Numbered from the stretch's first letter, positions 18,770 to 31,745 are shown. The stretch: 33,855 nt of DNA from Variovorax sp. WDL1 (GCF_001541225.1 NZ_LMTS01000033.1:1-33855); one strand, 5' to 3'. Numbers and translations: made by a program. The notes: a model not told the origin generated them from the sequence alone.

Positions 18770-19177
18770 TCAGGCCTGCGGGAAGGCGCTCATGTCCATG
18801 TACGCGAGCTCCCACATATGGCCGTCCAGGTCCTCGAAGCCGTGCTGGTACATGAACCCGTGGTCCTTCGCCTGGGTGGGCGTGCTGCCGCCAGCGGCCA
18901 AGGCCTTGGCGACCTGGCCATCGACCTCGGCCCGGCTCTCGCAAGAGAGGCACAGCAGCACCTCGGTGCTCTTCGAGGCGTCGGCGATCGCCTTGGGCGT
19001 GAAGGTCTTGAAGAAGCTCTCGACCAGGAGCATCGCGTAGATGTCCTCGCTGATCACCATGCAGGCGCCCTGCTCGTTGGTGAAGCGAGGGTCGAAGCTG
19101 TAGCCCAGGGCCCCGTAGAAGGCCTTGGACTTCTCGAGGTTCTTGACGGGGAGGTTCACGAAGATCTTGGTGCCCAT
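18770..19177 (-). CDS. VOC family protein, glyoxalase/bleomycin-resistance-like
   Basis: A 135-residue VOC protein: 'MGTKIFVNLPVKNLEKSKAFYGALGYSF' at the N-terminus, 'SCESRAEVDGQVAKALAAGG' in the middle and the family ending 'GFEDLDGHMWELAYMD', where Glu of 'WEL' is the usual metal ligand. AAGGA lies before ATG 19177. It starts the two-gene VOC unit and is divergent from tetR, with the regulator's likely operators in between. The substrate is unknown; metabolite isomerase, dioxygenase-like and drug-binding roles are all possible. Confidence 0.85.
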   Translation of the reverse strand: MGTKIFVNLPVKNLEKSKAFYGALGYSFDPRFTNEQGACMVISEDIYAMLLVESFFKTFTPKAIADASKSTEVLLCLSCESRAEVDGQVAKALAAGGSTPTQAKDHGFMYQHGFEDLDGHMWELAYMDMSAFPQA

Positions 19178-19226
19178 GTCGGCTTCCTTTGGAGAAAAAC
19201 ACGCGTCGGTTGAGGGAAATTCCGTT

Positions 19227-19276
19227 GTTGTGTACAACGTCCACAAAACAATAACAAAGATAATGGACGCTGTCCA
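19227..19276. promoter_or_regulatory. VOC/tetR divergent promoter with candidate TetR operators
   Basis: Two inverted repeats lie between the divergent starts: GTTGT-GT-ACAAC (19227-19238) and TGGAC-GCT-GTCCA (19264-19276). The hexamer GTCCAC recurs at 19239-19244 and 19272-19277. The 100-bp gap is AT-rich compared with its surroundings. This layout suits autoregulation of tetR together with repression of the VOC genes. Confidence 0.5.
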
Positions 19277-19277
19277 C

Positions 19278-19934
19278 ATGAAAAACGACCCCACGCCCGC
19301 CAGCTCCGCGCCCCCGGCGCGCAGCACCTATCGCCATGGCGATCTGCGCCGGGCGCTGCTGGAAGCGGGTGTCGAGCTGGCTCGCCAGGGCGGCCCGGAG
19401 GCGGTGGTGCTGCGCGAGGCCACGCGGCGTGCCGGTGTCGTACCCAACGCGGCCTACCGGCACTTCACCAGTCGCCAGGCGCTGCTGCTGGCCGTGCGTG
19501 CCGCGGCCCTGTCGGCGGCGGCTGGCGCGATGGAGGCCGAGCTTGCGGCCGTGCCACGCGACGGGTCGCCCGCGGAAATCGCCCGCGCGAGCGTTCGCGC
19601 CATCGGCGCCGGCTACCTGCGCTTCGCCCAGGAGCAGACCGGCCTGTTCCGCACCGCCTTCGGCGCTCCTGTAGAACTGGAGGACCCGCCGACCGACGCC
19701 AAGGGCGGCGCGAGCGGCCTCAACCCTTTCGAGCTGCTGGGCGCCGCCCTCGACCAGATGGTCGCCGCCGGTGTCCTGCCCCCCGAACGCCGCCCCGGCG
19801 CCGAGTTCCTGGCCTGGTCGGCGGTGCATGGCCTGGCGCTCCTCATCATCGATGGCCCGCTGCGCGGCGTGCCCCGCGACCAAACCGACGAACTGGGCCG
19901 CAAGCTCCTGGAAATGGTGGAAAAGGGACTATGA
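19278..19934 (+). CDS. TetR/AcrR family transcriptional regulator with WHG-type C-terminal domain
   Basis: A 218-residue regulator. The N-terminal helix-turn-helix is 'RRALLEAGVELARQGGPEAVVLREATRRAGVVPNAAYRHFTSRQALLLAV' in pieces across residues 20-70. The C-terminal 'EFLAWSAVHGLALLIIDGPL' is the signature of the WHG ligand-binding domain. ATG 19278 or ATG 19263 could be used; the longer upstream frame overlaps the VOC gene and is not credible. It is divergent from the VOC pair, which it probably represses. The stop precedes the glycosylase start by 16 bp, so the two are likely co-transcribed. Confidence 0.88.
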   Translation: MKNDPTPASSAPPARSTYRHGDLRRALLEAGVELARQGGPEAVVLREATRRAGVVPNAAYRHFTSRQALLLAVRAAALSAAAGAMEAELAAVPRDGSPAEIARASVRAIGAGYLRFAQEQTGLFRTAFGAPVELEDPPTDAKGGASGLNPFELLGAALDQMVAAGVLPPERRPGAEFLAWSAVHGLALLIIDGPLRGVPRDQTDELGRKLLEMVEKGL

Positions 19935-19950
19935 GCCGCACGGTGGCGCC

Positions 19951-20537
19951 GTGAAAGCACGCATCCCCGCTGACATCGATTTCTTCGCACCTTCGCACGA
20001 GGTGGCGCCGCGCCTGCTCGGCCTGGTGCTGCTGGTCGGTGGTATCGGCGGCCGCATCGTCGAGACCGAAGCGTACGACCGCGACGACCCGGCCTCCCAC
20101 ACCTTCGGCGGCCTCACGCGGCGCAATGCCGCCATGTTCGGTCCGCCCGGCCGGGCCTATGTCTACCGTTCCTACGGCCTTCACTGGTGCCTCAACTTCG
20201 TTTGCCGCGAGGAAGGCCATGGCGCCGGGGTGCTGATCCGCGCACTGGCGCCCACCGCCGGGCTCGAGCGCATGCGCGCGCGGCGCGGCCTCGACGACAT
20301 CCGCCTGCTGTGCGCAGGCCCCGGCCGGGTGGCGCAGGCGCTGGGCATCGACGGCGGCTTCAACGGCAAGAGGCTCGACCGGCCGCCCTTTGCCCTGCTC
20401 GCTGCGCCCGACGATCACCCGGCCGTGGTGGTCGAGGCCGGGCCGCGCATCGGCATCTCGAAGGCGGCCGACGTGCCCTGGCGCTTCGGGGAAAAGGCTT
20501 CGCCCTTCCTGAGCAAGCCCTTCAGCCGCGGCAAGGC

Positions 20538-20550
<13 letters not shown>
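19951..20550 (+). CDS. DNA-3-methyladenine glycosylase (AAG/MPG family)
   Basis: A 199-residue base-excision repair enzyme of the alkyladenine DNA glycosylase fold, which removes 3-methyladenine and other alkylated or deaminated purines. 'GGRIVETEAYDRDDPASHTFGG' carries the catalytic Glu, and 'GPPGRAYVYRSYGLHWCLNFV' the base-flipping Tyr region; 'GPGRVAQALGI' and 'RIGISKAADVPWRF' complete the fold. The only in-frame start that fits is GTG 19951. The 3' end overlaps the NRPS gene of the opposite strand by 13 bp. Confidence 0.9.
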
Positions 20551-25793
<5,243 letters not shown>

Positions 25794-25818
25794 GTATAGG
25801 AACGGGCCCGGCGTTTGA

Positions 25819-25885
25819 CAGGGTCACATCGTGGGTGGGGCAACAGAACGGGACCCTGCCTTTTGTCATTATGTTGCGCCGCAAC
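25819..25885. promoter_or_regulatory. Inverted repeats upstream of the lipopeptide synthetase gene
   Basis: GTTGCG-C-CGCAAC (25873-25885) is a perfect 6-bp inverted repeat. On the minus strand it is followed at once by CATAAT, a possible -10 box. Nearer the gene, CAGGGTC (25819-25825) and GACCCTG (25852-25858) are complementary arms 26 bp apart. Either could be an operator; the second could also form an mRNA stem-loop in the leader. The synthetase ATG at 25793 has no good Shine-Dalgarno. The rest of 25886-26076 shows no gene or clear signal. Confidence 0.35.
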
Positions 25886-26076
25886 AGGCCAGTCATCTTC
25901 GGCAGAACGGTGGCGGCTTTGTCTGACAGGGCGGGACGTTGCGCAAGAGGGCCGCCGCGACCGGGAACGAGGGGCGCGGAGGGCTAAGAGCTGGGGGAAT
26001 CATCGATGCTTTTGGGTTACTCACCGGAACCATCCCACCACTGCCTCGGAAGTGAGCATCCTACGGCACACCCAGC

Positions 26077-28593
26077 ATGCGAATCGATTCATTGACCATC
26101 CCTGACTGCAGACAGAAAAAGGGCCTGTGCAGCCCTGAGCGACCCCAAGCCACCCAGCCCCTCCTTTACAGCAGGCCGGGCTTTCAGATCCTCGCCGATG
26201 GCACGGTGCTCTTGGCGCCTCCAGTTTCGACAGACGGCCCAACCCACGTCCACCGGATGGTGGATTGGGTGCTGCGCAGGGAGGACCCCGATACACGTGC
26301 GCTCATCTTCAAAGCGATTGAAAGCAATCGGACGGGGGTGGACATCCCTGCACTCCGCGAGGGGCTTCGGCTGAGCTCGCGGCTGATGGATGTGCTTCGC
26401 AACGGCTTCGAAAACAGCCACTTGCGCCGGCTGCGCGCAGAGCAGCTGCCCTGTTCGTCGTCACCTCAAGCCGTTGTCGAAGCACTGCAGCAGGAAGTTC
26501 AGCGCATGCACTCCTGTCTGTCGATGCGGGATGTACTGGCGCTGGCCAAGTTTGCCGCAAGTGAAATAGAACGACGATCCTCCGGTGAGCAGGTTCCGAC
26601 CGAGCATCAGGCACTGTATCTGTACAAGAGCATGGCCATGTCCGATTGCTTCAAGGGTCGGGCATTGGACGACGATCCGTTATTGAAGCGCGAGATGGGA
26701 CCGATCGAAGGAGAAGTGGACAACCAACCCGCGAAGGCGAAAGACGCGCTCGCCCCCCTGCTGAACGCATCTGCGCGCTGGTTGGACTGGCTGCTCTCTC
26801 AAGCGGCGAGTGGAGCGGCGCCATTGCCCCAGCAGCAGAAGAAGAACCTGGCGAAGAGCATCCTCACTGCCTACGCAGTGCTGCTCGGTCACTGCTTCGC
26901 GGAGGGCGACGCTGGGCCCCAGCGCATGCATGATCTGCTCCAGCATCACGTGCGCGCGGCACTCGACATGCTGGAGACCGAAGATGAACCGGCCGACACG
27001 TCCAGAAAGAGAAAGGCGGGGCAGTTAGATGCACCTCCGGCGGCGGCGTGGTCCATCGAGAACTCACGGCAACAAGCGCTCGCTGACGTACTGCACGTGG
27101 CGGCCACTGCGCGCGCAAAGTTGACGGGTGAATTTGAATTGCAGGAAGGCCTGCGCTGCCTGCAGCATGCCTTCAACAACGGCTGGTCCAACTGGTTGGC
27201 GCTTTACCGTCCGGGGACGCCGTTCGCCCGGCTTTCTCTGCCCGATCAAGCCCATGAACTGGGCCGCATCGACGCCATCGATGGCCCTGACGGACATCCC
27301 ATGCAAAGGCTGAGGCTCATGCCTGGGCAACTCCGCGCGCTGATGCCCGAACTCGAAGCCCATCTGGACCTCGCGATCGTCTTCAAGGGCCCCACGAACC
27401 TGCATTTCGGCGACTCGCGGGTCGACCAGACCCACCATTACACGGCCTTGATCAAGGTGAATGACGTGCACTTCGAACTGGAGTCGCTGGCCGCGAATGC
27501 CCAGGCGGGCAAGTGCTGGATTCCGAACCTTCGGGCTTACTTCGAGCGCCTGCAGGGCGGTGCATACATGGCCATCCGGGGTGCCGACAATGCGCTGTCG
27601 AAGTACGTGAAACTGATGGCCATCGAAGCTTTCTCGAAAACCTGCGAAGCGCTCGGAGTCCTGCTGGGCAAGCAGCCCATCATCGAACTCGCGAAGTTTC
27701 TTCCCGTGGGTGGAATGGAGGACGCGGCGCGTCAGATCGACTCGGACTTTGCGGCGGAATTCTGCCGGAGTGGCCTTTCTCTCCCGAATGCCACAAGTCA
27801 CGAAACGGATGTCCCGCACGGCAATGGCCGCAGCAAAGCCATCGTGGATTGGCTCGGCACGCTCGGGACCAACGAGGCCATCCTCTGGACAGGAACCGAC
27901 CCGATGGTGACTGCAGTGGTGCGCGCCGCCACAGGGGAATGGTTTGCACTCGACAGCGCGTCCATGTCGCGGCGTTCCTTGCTCGAGGTATTGGACGGGC
28001 AACAAGCGCTGTTCAAGGGACTCGCTCCCGACGAACACAAGGAACGCGCCGGCTTTGCCCGTGCCCTTACGCTGGTGGCGCCTGCTGCCCCGTCGTCCTC
28101 GCCTGCCCTTGCTCCAGGTGCAGTTCAGGAGCTTGCGCCGGTGGCAGTCGTGGACGCGTCAGTCCTGCCTCGCCCAGGCAAGGATGAAATTGCCAGATCG
28201 GAGAAGACGCTGTTGCTTGCCTGCAAGATGTATGAGCGCTATCGATTGAACGTATGGACCAACCCGATCCCCAAGTTCGATACAGGCAAGAAGATCATCG
28301 ACTATGTCCTTGGGATCGACCTCGACCCCAAGCAGTTCGGATCGCTGCTCACGATATCTCGCGCAGTGAGTTCATCGAACGTGACAGGTTCTCAGCACAT
28401 TGCGGCGCTGTACCTCCTGCGGGGGGGACACGATCGCGTCAACGGTGATCTGCTCGAATTGTTGCCTTCCGAGGTACCGCCATGCCTCGTGCCTTACAGG
28501 AAGACGATACAAGCAAACGTCTTGACCTGGCGTGAGAGAGATCGCGGCAGTCGTGTGCTGGCCAAGCTCGGGTTGAGTGGACCATTGACCTGA
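26077..28593 (+). CDS. Large protein with a Josephin-like cysteine-protease domain; candidate secreted effector
   Basis: An 838-residue protein, mostly helical, with no signal peptide or membrane span. Residues 356-368 read 'QEGLRCLQHAFNN', aligning without gaps to the ataxin-3 active-site segment 'QEGSLCAQHCLNN' (catalytic Gln and Cys). Residues 454-471 read 'HYTALIKVNDVHFELESL', aligning without gaps to the ataxin-3 His/Asn segment. 'FERLQGGAYMAIRG' matches the strand that follows. This gives Gln356, Cys361, His454 and Glu469 as a putative active site. Josephins cleave ubiquitin chains in eukaryotes. A degenerate second copy may lie at 518-645. Basic RKRK (310-313) resembles a nuclear localisation signal. 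The N-terminal 340 and C-terminal 150 residues match nothing I know. Composition looks less GC-rich than its neighbours. It is divergent from the lipopeptide synthetase by 283 bp. No secretion genes are in the window, so 'effector' is inference. Confidence 0.65.
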   Translation: MRIDSLTIPDCRQKKGLCSPERPQATQPLLYSRPGFQILADGTVLLAPPVSTDGPTHVHRMVDWVLRREDPDTRALIFKAIESNRTGVDIPALREGLRLSSRLMDVLRNGFENSHLRRLRAEQLPCSSSPQAVVEALQQEVQRMHSCLSMRDVLALAKFAASEIERRSSGEQVPTEHQALYLYKSMAMSDCFKGRALDDDPLLKREMGPIEGEVDNQPAKAKDALAPLLNASARWLDWLLSQAASGAAPLPQQQKKNLAKSILTAYAVLLGHCFAEGDAGPQRMHDLLQHHVRAALDMLETEDEPADTSRKRKAGQLDAPPAAAWSIENSRQQALADVLHVAATARAKLTGEFELQEGLRCLQHAFNNGWSNWLALYRPGTPFARLSLPDQAHELGRIDAIDGPDGHPMQRLRLMPGQLRALMPELEAHLDLAIVFKGPTNLHFGDSRVDQTHHYTALIKVNDVHFELESLAANAQAGKCWIPNLRAYFERLQGGAYMAIRGADNALSKYVKLMAIEAFSKTCEALGVLLGKQPIIELAKFLPVGGMEDAARQIDSDFAAEFCRSGLSLPNATSHETDVPHGNGRSKAIVDWLGTLGTNEAILWTGTDPMVTAVVRAATGEWFALDSASMSRRSLLEVLDGQQALFKGLAPDEHKERAGFARALTLVAPAAPSSSPALAPGAVQELAPVAVVDASVLPRPGKDEIARSEKTLLLACKMYERYRLNVWTNPIPKFDTGKKIIDYVLGIDLDPKQFGSLLTISRAVSSSNVTGSQHIAALYLLRGGHDRVNGDLLELLPSEVPPCLVPYRKTIQANVLTWRERDRGSRVLAKLGLSGPLT

Positions 28594-28610
28594 CCTGACC
28601 TGACCTGAGC
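28586..28610. repeat. TGACC pentanucleotide repeat over the stop codon of the 838-residue gene
   Basis: Four perfect TGACC units (28586-28605) and one TGAGC. The gene's TGA (28591-28593) is in the second unit. The 75-bp gap to the convergent Bug-receptor gene holds this repeat and no clear terminator. Confidence 0.7.
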
Positions 28611-28668
28611 GAGGCTCGCGGCCATTTCACTCATGCCCTGGCTCGAGGACTGCAGACCCTTCGTGCGT

Positions 28669-29646
28669 TCAGGCGTCCACCTTCACCTTGCCGTCCCGCA
28701 CCACCCGGCCCCATTTCTGGATCTCCGAGGCAATGAACTGCCGGAACTTCTCGCGCGAGCCGCCGCCGTCCTCGGCGCCGTAGGTGTCGAGCCGCTCCTG
28801 TACGTCGGGCATTGCGAGCACGGTGTTGACGTCGCGGTTGATCTTGTCGGCGATCGGTGTCGGCAGCTTGCCGGGCCCGGCCAGTCCGTACCAGGTGGTG
28901 GCCTCGAAGCCTTCGAAGCCCTGCTCCTGCATGGTCGGCACATTCGGATGGCCCTTGGCGCGCTTCAGCCGCGTCTGCGCCACCGCCGTCACCTTGCCGC
29001 TCTTCACATGCGGCGTGGCGGCGGTCATGGTCTCGAAGCTGTACTGGATCTGGTTGCCCATCAGGTCCGCTAGCAGTGGGCCACTGCCCTTGTAGGGCAC
29101 GTGCAGCGCATCGACCTTCGCCTGCAGCTTGAACATCTCGAGCGCCAGGTGCTGGGCCGAGCCCGCGCCGGCCGAGCCGAAGCTCACCTTGCCCGGCTCC
29201 GCGGCGCACAGCGCGACGATGTCCTTCACCCCTACTGCCTTCTGCGCCGGCCCCGCGACCAGCAGGTTGGGCGTCACGCCCACCAGCACGATCGGCACGA
29301 AGTCGCGCTCCACGCTGTAGCGCAGCTTGGGCTGCAGGTTGGGCGCCAGCGCGTGGCTGTTGATGTGCGCCATGAGCAGCGTCGAGCCGTCGCTCGGCTG
29401 CGTCGACACGTACTCGGCCGCGAGCACCCCGGCCACGCCGGCCTTGTTCTCCACGATCACCGACTGGTTCCACATCGTCGTCAGCTTCTGCGCCACCACC
29501 CGCGCCAGGGCGTCGGTGCCCCCGCCCGGCGGAAAGCCCACCACGATGCGCACCGGCCCGTTGGGCCATTCCTGTGCGAACACCCGCGGCACGCCGAGCG
29601 TGGCCGCGGCAGCGCCTGCGGCCTGGATGAGGGAACGTCTTTGCAT
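28669..29646 (-). CDS. Tripartite tricarboxylate transporter receptor (Bug family) periplasmic binding protein
   Basis: A 325-residue Bug-type solute-binding protein. The signal peptide 'MQRRSLIQAAGAAAATLGVPRVFA' precedes 'QEWPNGPVRIVVGFPPGGGTDALARV', the standard mature start; the 'RRSLI' suggests Tat export. 'GSAGAGSAQHLALEMFKLQA', 'VPYKGSGPLLADLMGNQIQY' and 'GWYGLAGP'-type segments are family marks. The substrate is usually a small carboxylate. No membrane TctA/TctB partners are here, which is common for Bug proteins. ATG 29646 has AGGAG 8 nt upstream. It is 41 bp behind the aminotransferase gene and probably co-transcribed with it, which suggests a hydroxy- or amino-acid ligand. Confidence 0.93.
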   Translation of the reverse strand: MQRRSLIQAAGAAAATLGVPRVFAQEWPNGPVRIVVGFPPGGGTDALARVVAQKLTTMWNQSVIVENKAGVAGVLAAEYVSTQPSDGSTLLMAHINSHALAPNLQPKLRYSVERDFVPIVLVGVTPNLLVAGPAQKAVGVKDIVALCAAEPGKVSFGSAGAGSAQHLALEMFKLQAKVDALHVPYKGSGPLLADLMGNQIQYSFETMTAATPHVKSGKVTAVAQTRLKRAKGHPNVPTMQEQGFEGFEATTWYGLAGPGKLPTPIADKINRDVNTVLAMPDVQERLDTYGAEDGGGSREKFRQFIASEIQKWGRVVRDGKVKVDA

Positions 29647-29687
29647 CGGTGGGTCTCCTGGTTGGGTTCGGTTTCTTCGGCCTTGAT

Positions 29688-30926
29688 TCAGGCCGCCTTC
29701 TTCAGCGCCGCCGGCGCCGCGTGGCTCGCGAAATACTCCATCGCCGCATGCACCCCGCTGCCCGCGAGCTTCACCCCCGTGAGCTTCAGTCCCATCTCCA
29801 CGCCGGCCACCATCGCGACCAGCGTGAGGTCGTTGCTGTCGCCCAGGTGGCCCATGCGGAACATGCGGCCCTTGAGCTTGCCCAGGCCGGTGCCCAGCGA
29901 GAGATCGAAGCGTTCGTGGATCAGCCGCCGCAGCGCATCGGCGTCCACTCCCTCGGGCGTGATCACGCCGGTCAGCACTGGCGAATGCACGGCAGGGTCG
30001 GCGCACTGCGTCGGCAGGCCCCACGCCTTCACCGCCGCGCGCACCCCTGCGCCCCAGCGCTGGTGGCGCGCGAACACCTGCGGCAGGCCCTCGCCCAGCA
30101 GCATGTCCAGCGATTCGCTCAGCCCGTAGAGCAGGTTGGTGTTGGGCGTGTAGGGCCAGTAGCCGCCCTGGTTCATTTCCACGATCTCGTCCCAGGCCCA
30201 GAAGGCCTTGGGCAGCTTCGCGGTCTTGCTGCGCTCCATCGCCTTGGGCGACACCGCATTGAAGCTGATGCCCGGCGGCAGCATCAGGCCCTTCTGCGAG
30301 CCGCTGATGGTCACGTCCACGCCCCACTCGTCATGCCGGTAGTCGGCGCTCGCCAGGCCCGAGATGCTGTCCACCATCAAGAGGGCAGGATGCCCGGCCG
30401 CATCGATCGCGCGGCGCACCGCCGCGATGTCGGAGGTCACGCCGGTGGAAGTCTCGTTGTGCACCACGCACACCGCGCGGATCTTCCTGTCCGTGTCCTG
30501 GCGCAGGCGCGCCTCGATCAGGTCGGCCTGCACCCCGTGGCGCCAGCTGCGCGGCAGGCCGGTCTCGTCCACCCCGGGCAGGCTCAGGAACTCGGGCGCC
30601 AGCCCCAGGCGCAGCGCCATCTTCTGCCACAGCGTGGCGAAGTGGCCCGTCTCGTACATCAGCACCGCGTCGCCGGGGCTCATCACATTGGCGAGCGCGG
30701 CTTCCCAGGCGCCGGTGCCCGAGGCGGGATAGATCACCACCGGGTGCCGCGTCTGGAAGATCTGGCGGATGCCCGCGAGTACCTTCAGGCCGAGCGCGCC
30801 GAACTCGGGTCCGCGGTGGTCGATGGTGGGCAGGCTCATGGCGCGCAGGATGCGATCGGGCACCGGGCTGGGGCCGGGGATCTGCAGGAAGTGGCGGCCG
30901 GTCGGGTGGAGGTCGAGTTGCAGCAT
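29688..30926 (-). CDS. Serine/alanine-glyoxylate aminotransferase family protein
   Basis: A 412-residue class V PLP aminotransferase. 'FLQIPGPSPVPDRILRAM' begins the fold, 'YPASGTGAWEAALANV' binds the PLP phosphate, Asp186 in 'LLMVDSISGLAS' pairs with the pyridine nitrogen and Lys212 in 'SGSQKGLMLPPG' is the Schiff-base lysine. It would convert glyoxylate to glycine with serine or alanine as donor; other family members act on aspartate or sulfo-amino acids, so the exact substrate is open. ATG 30926 has AAGGA 7 nt upstream. It is divergent from the gntR-oxidase unit with the operators at 30948-31032 between. Confidence 0.9.
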   Translation of the reverse strand: MLQLDLHPTGRHFLQIPGPSPVPDRILRAMSLPTIDHRGPEFGALGLKVLAGIRQIFQTRHPVVIYPASGTGAWEAALANVMSPGDAVLMYETGHFATLWQKMALRLGLAPEFLSLPGVDETGLPRSWRHGVQADLIEARLRQDTDRKIRAVCVVHNETSTGVTSDIAAVRRAIDAAGHPALLMVDSISGLASADYRHDEWGVDVTISGSQKGLMLPPGISFNAVSPKAMERSKTAKLPKAFWAWDEIVEMNQGGYWPYTPNTNLLYGLSESLDMLLGEGLPQVFARHQRWGAGVRAAVKAWGLPTQCADPAVHSPVLTGVITPEGVDADALRRLIHERFDLSLGTGLGKLKGRMFRMGHLGDSNDLTLVAMVAGVEMGLKLTGVKLAGSGVHAAMEYFASHAAPAALKKAA

Positions 30927-30947
30927 GGGCGGTCCTTTCCTTTTCAG

Positions 30948-31032
30948 TTTTGCATGCAAAATGCATTGGACCATGATGGATTACCCTGAAGCAACCCTGT
31001 TGAAACCTCCAGTTTTTGCATTCAAAATGCAT
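30948..31032. promoter_or_regulatory. Duplicated operator in the aminotransferase/gntR divergent promoter
   Basis: Two 19-bp copies, TTTTGCATGCAAAATGCAT at 30948-30966 and TTTTGCATTCAAAATGCAT at 31014-31032, differ at one base and are 66 bp apart in the same orientation. Each holds the inverted repeat TGCATK-CAA-AATGCA; the first also forms the perfect 14-bp palindrome TTTTGCATGCAAAA. They flank both promoters, and the second sits just before the gntR ribosome binding site. They are strong candidates for binding by the adjacent GntR protein, with looping possible. Confidence 0.75.
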
Positions 31033-31049
31033 CCGGAGGAAAATAAGCC

Positions 31050-31745
31050 ATGGCAGAAGTGATCGAGATCTCGCGGCTGGCGCTGCACGACCAGGTGGCG
31101 GCGCGCCTTCGCACCATGCTGGTCGAAGGCCAGATCGCCCCGGGCGCCAAGCTCAACGAGCGCGAGCTGTGCGAGCAGCTGCGCGTCTCGCGCACGCCGC
31201 TGCGCGAAGCCATCAAGCTGCTGGCGGCCGAGGGCCTGGTCGACCTGCTGCCCAACCGCGGCGCGGTGGCCGTCAAGCTGACCGAGGCCGACGTGGAGAA
31301 CACCTTCGAGCTGCTGGCCGCGCTCGAAGGCCTGTCGGGCGAGTTGGCGGCGCGCCGCATCACCGATCCCGAGTTGGCCGAGCTGCGCGCCCTGCACTAC
31401 GAAATGATGGCCTGCTTCGCGCGCCGCGATCTCTCGGGCTATTACCGCATCAACGCGCGCATCCACACGGCCATCAACGACGCCGCCAAGAACCCCGTCC
31501 TCACCAGCACCTACCGCGCGATCAATGCGCGCGTGCAGTCGCTGCGCTTTCGCACCAACCAGGACGAGGCCAAGTGGAGGCTCGCCGTGGCCGAGCACGA
31601 ACGCATGATCGAGGCGCTCGCCGCCCACGACGCCGCGGCCATGCGCGAGGTGCTGGCCGAGCACCTCGATCGAAAGCGCGACACGGTGCTGGCGCTGCTG
31701 CGCGCCGGCGAGATCTACCCTGCAGCCCAGGCGGGCAAGCGCTGA
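31050..31745 (+). CDS. GntR family regulator, FCD (FadR-like) subgroup
   Basis: A 231-residue regulator. The winged helix is at residues 10-75 ('LHDQVAARLRTMLVEGQIAPG', 'LNERELCEQLRVSRTPLREAIKLLAAEGLV', 'PNRGAVAV'). The FCD ligand domain follows, with 'FELLAALEGLSGELAARR', 'IHTAINDAAKNPVL' and 'EHERMIEALAAHDA', whose His residues normally bind a metal and a carboxylate. GGAGGA precedes ATG 31050. The stop overlaps the oxidase ATG (TGATG). It most likely controls its own unit and the divergent aminotransferase-Bug unit through the paired operators. Confidence 0.93.
   Translation: MAEVIEISRLALHDQVAARLRTMLVEGQIAPGAKLNERELCEQLRVSRTPLREAIKLLAAEGLVDLLPNRGAVAVKLTEADVENTFELLAALEGLSGELAARRITDPELAELRALHYEMMACFARRDLSGYYRINARIHTAINDAAKNPVLTSTYRAINARVQSLRFRTNQDEAKWRLAVAEHERMIEALAAHDAAAMREVLAEHLDRKRDTVLALLRAGEIYPAAQAGKR

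Noticed and set aside
25871..25987. 38-codon frame in the synthetase/effector intergenic region
   Set aside because: Arg/Pro/Gly-rich composition typical of chance frames in GC-rich DNA, with no ribosome binding site.
26026..26041. GGAACC followed by CCAC upstream of the candidate effector, reminiscent of an HrpL-type box
   Set aside because: The spacing is 3 or 6 nt instead of about 15-16. No TTCG-N16-TTCG (PIP/hrpII-type) box was found either.
28586..28610. TGACC repeat as a phase-variation switch
   Set aside because: The stop codon is in the second unit, so gain or loss of later units leaves the protein unchanged.
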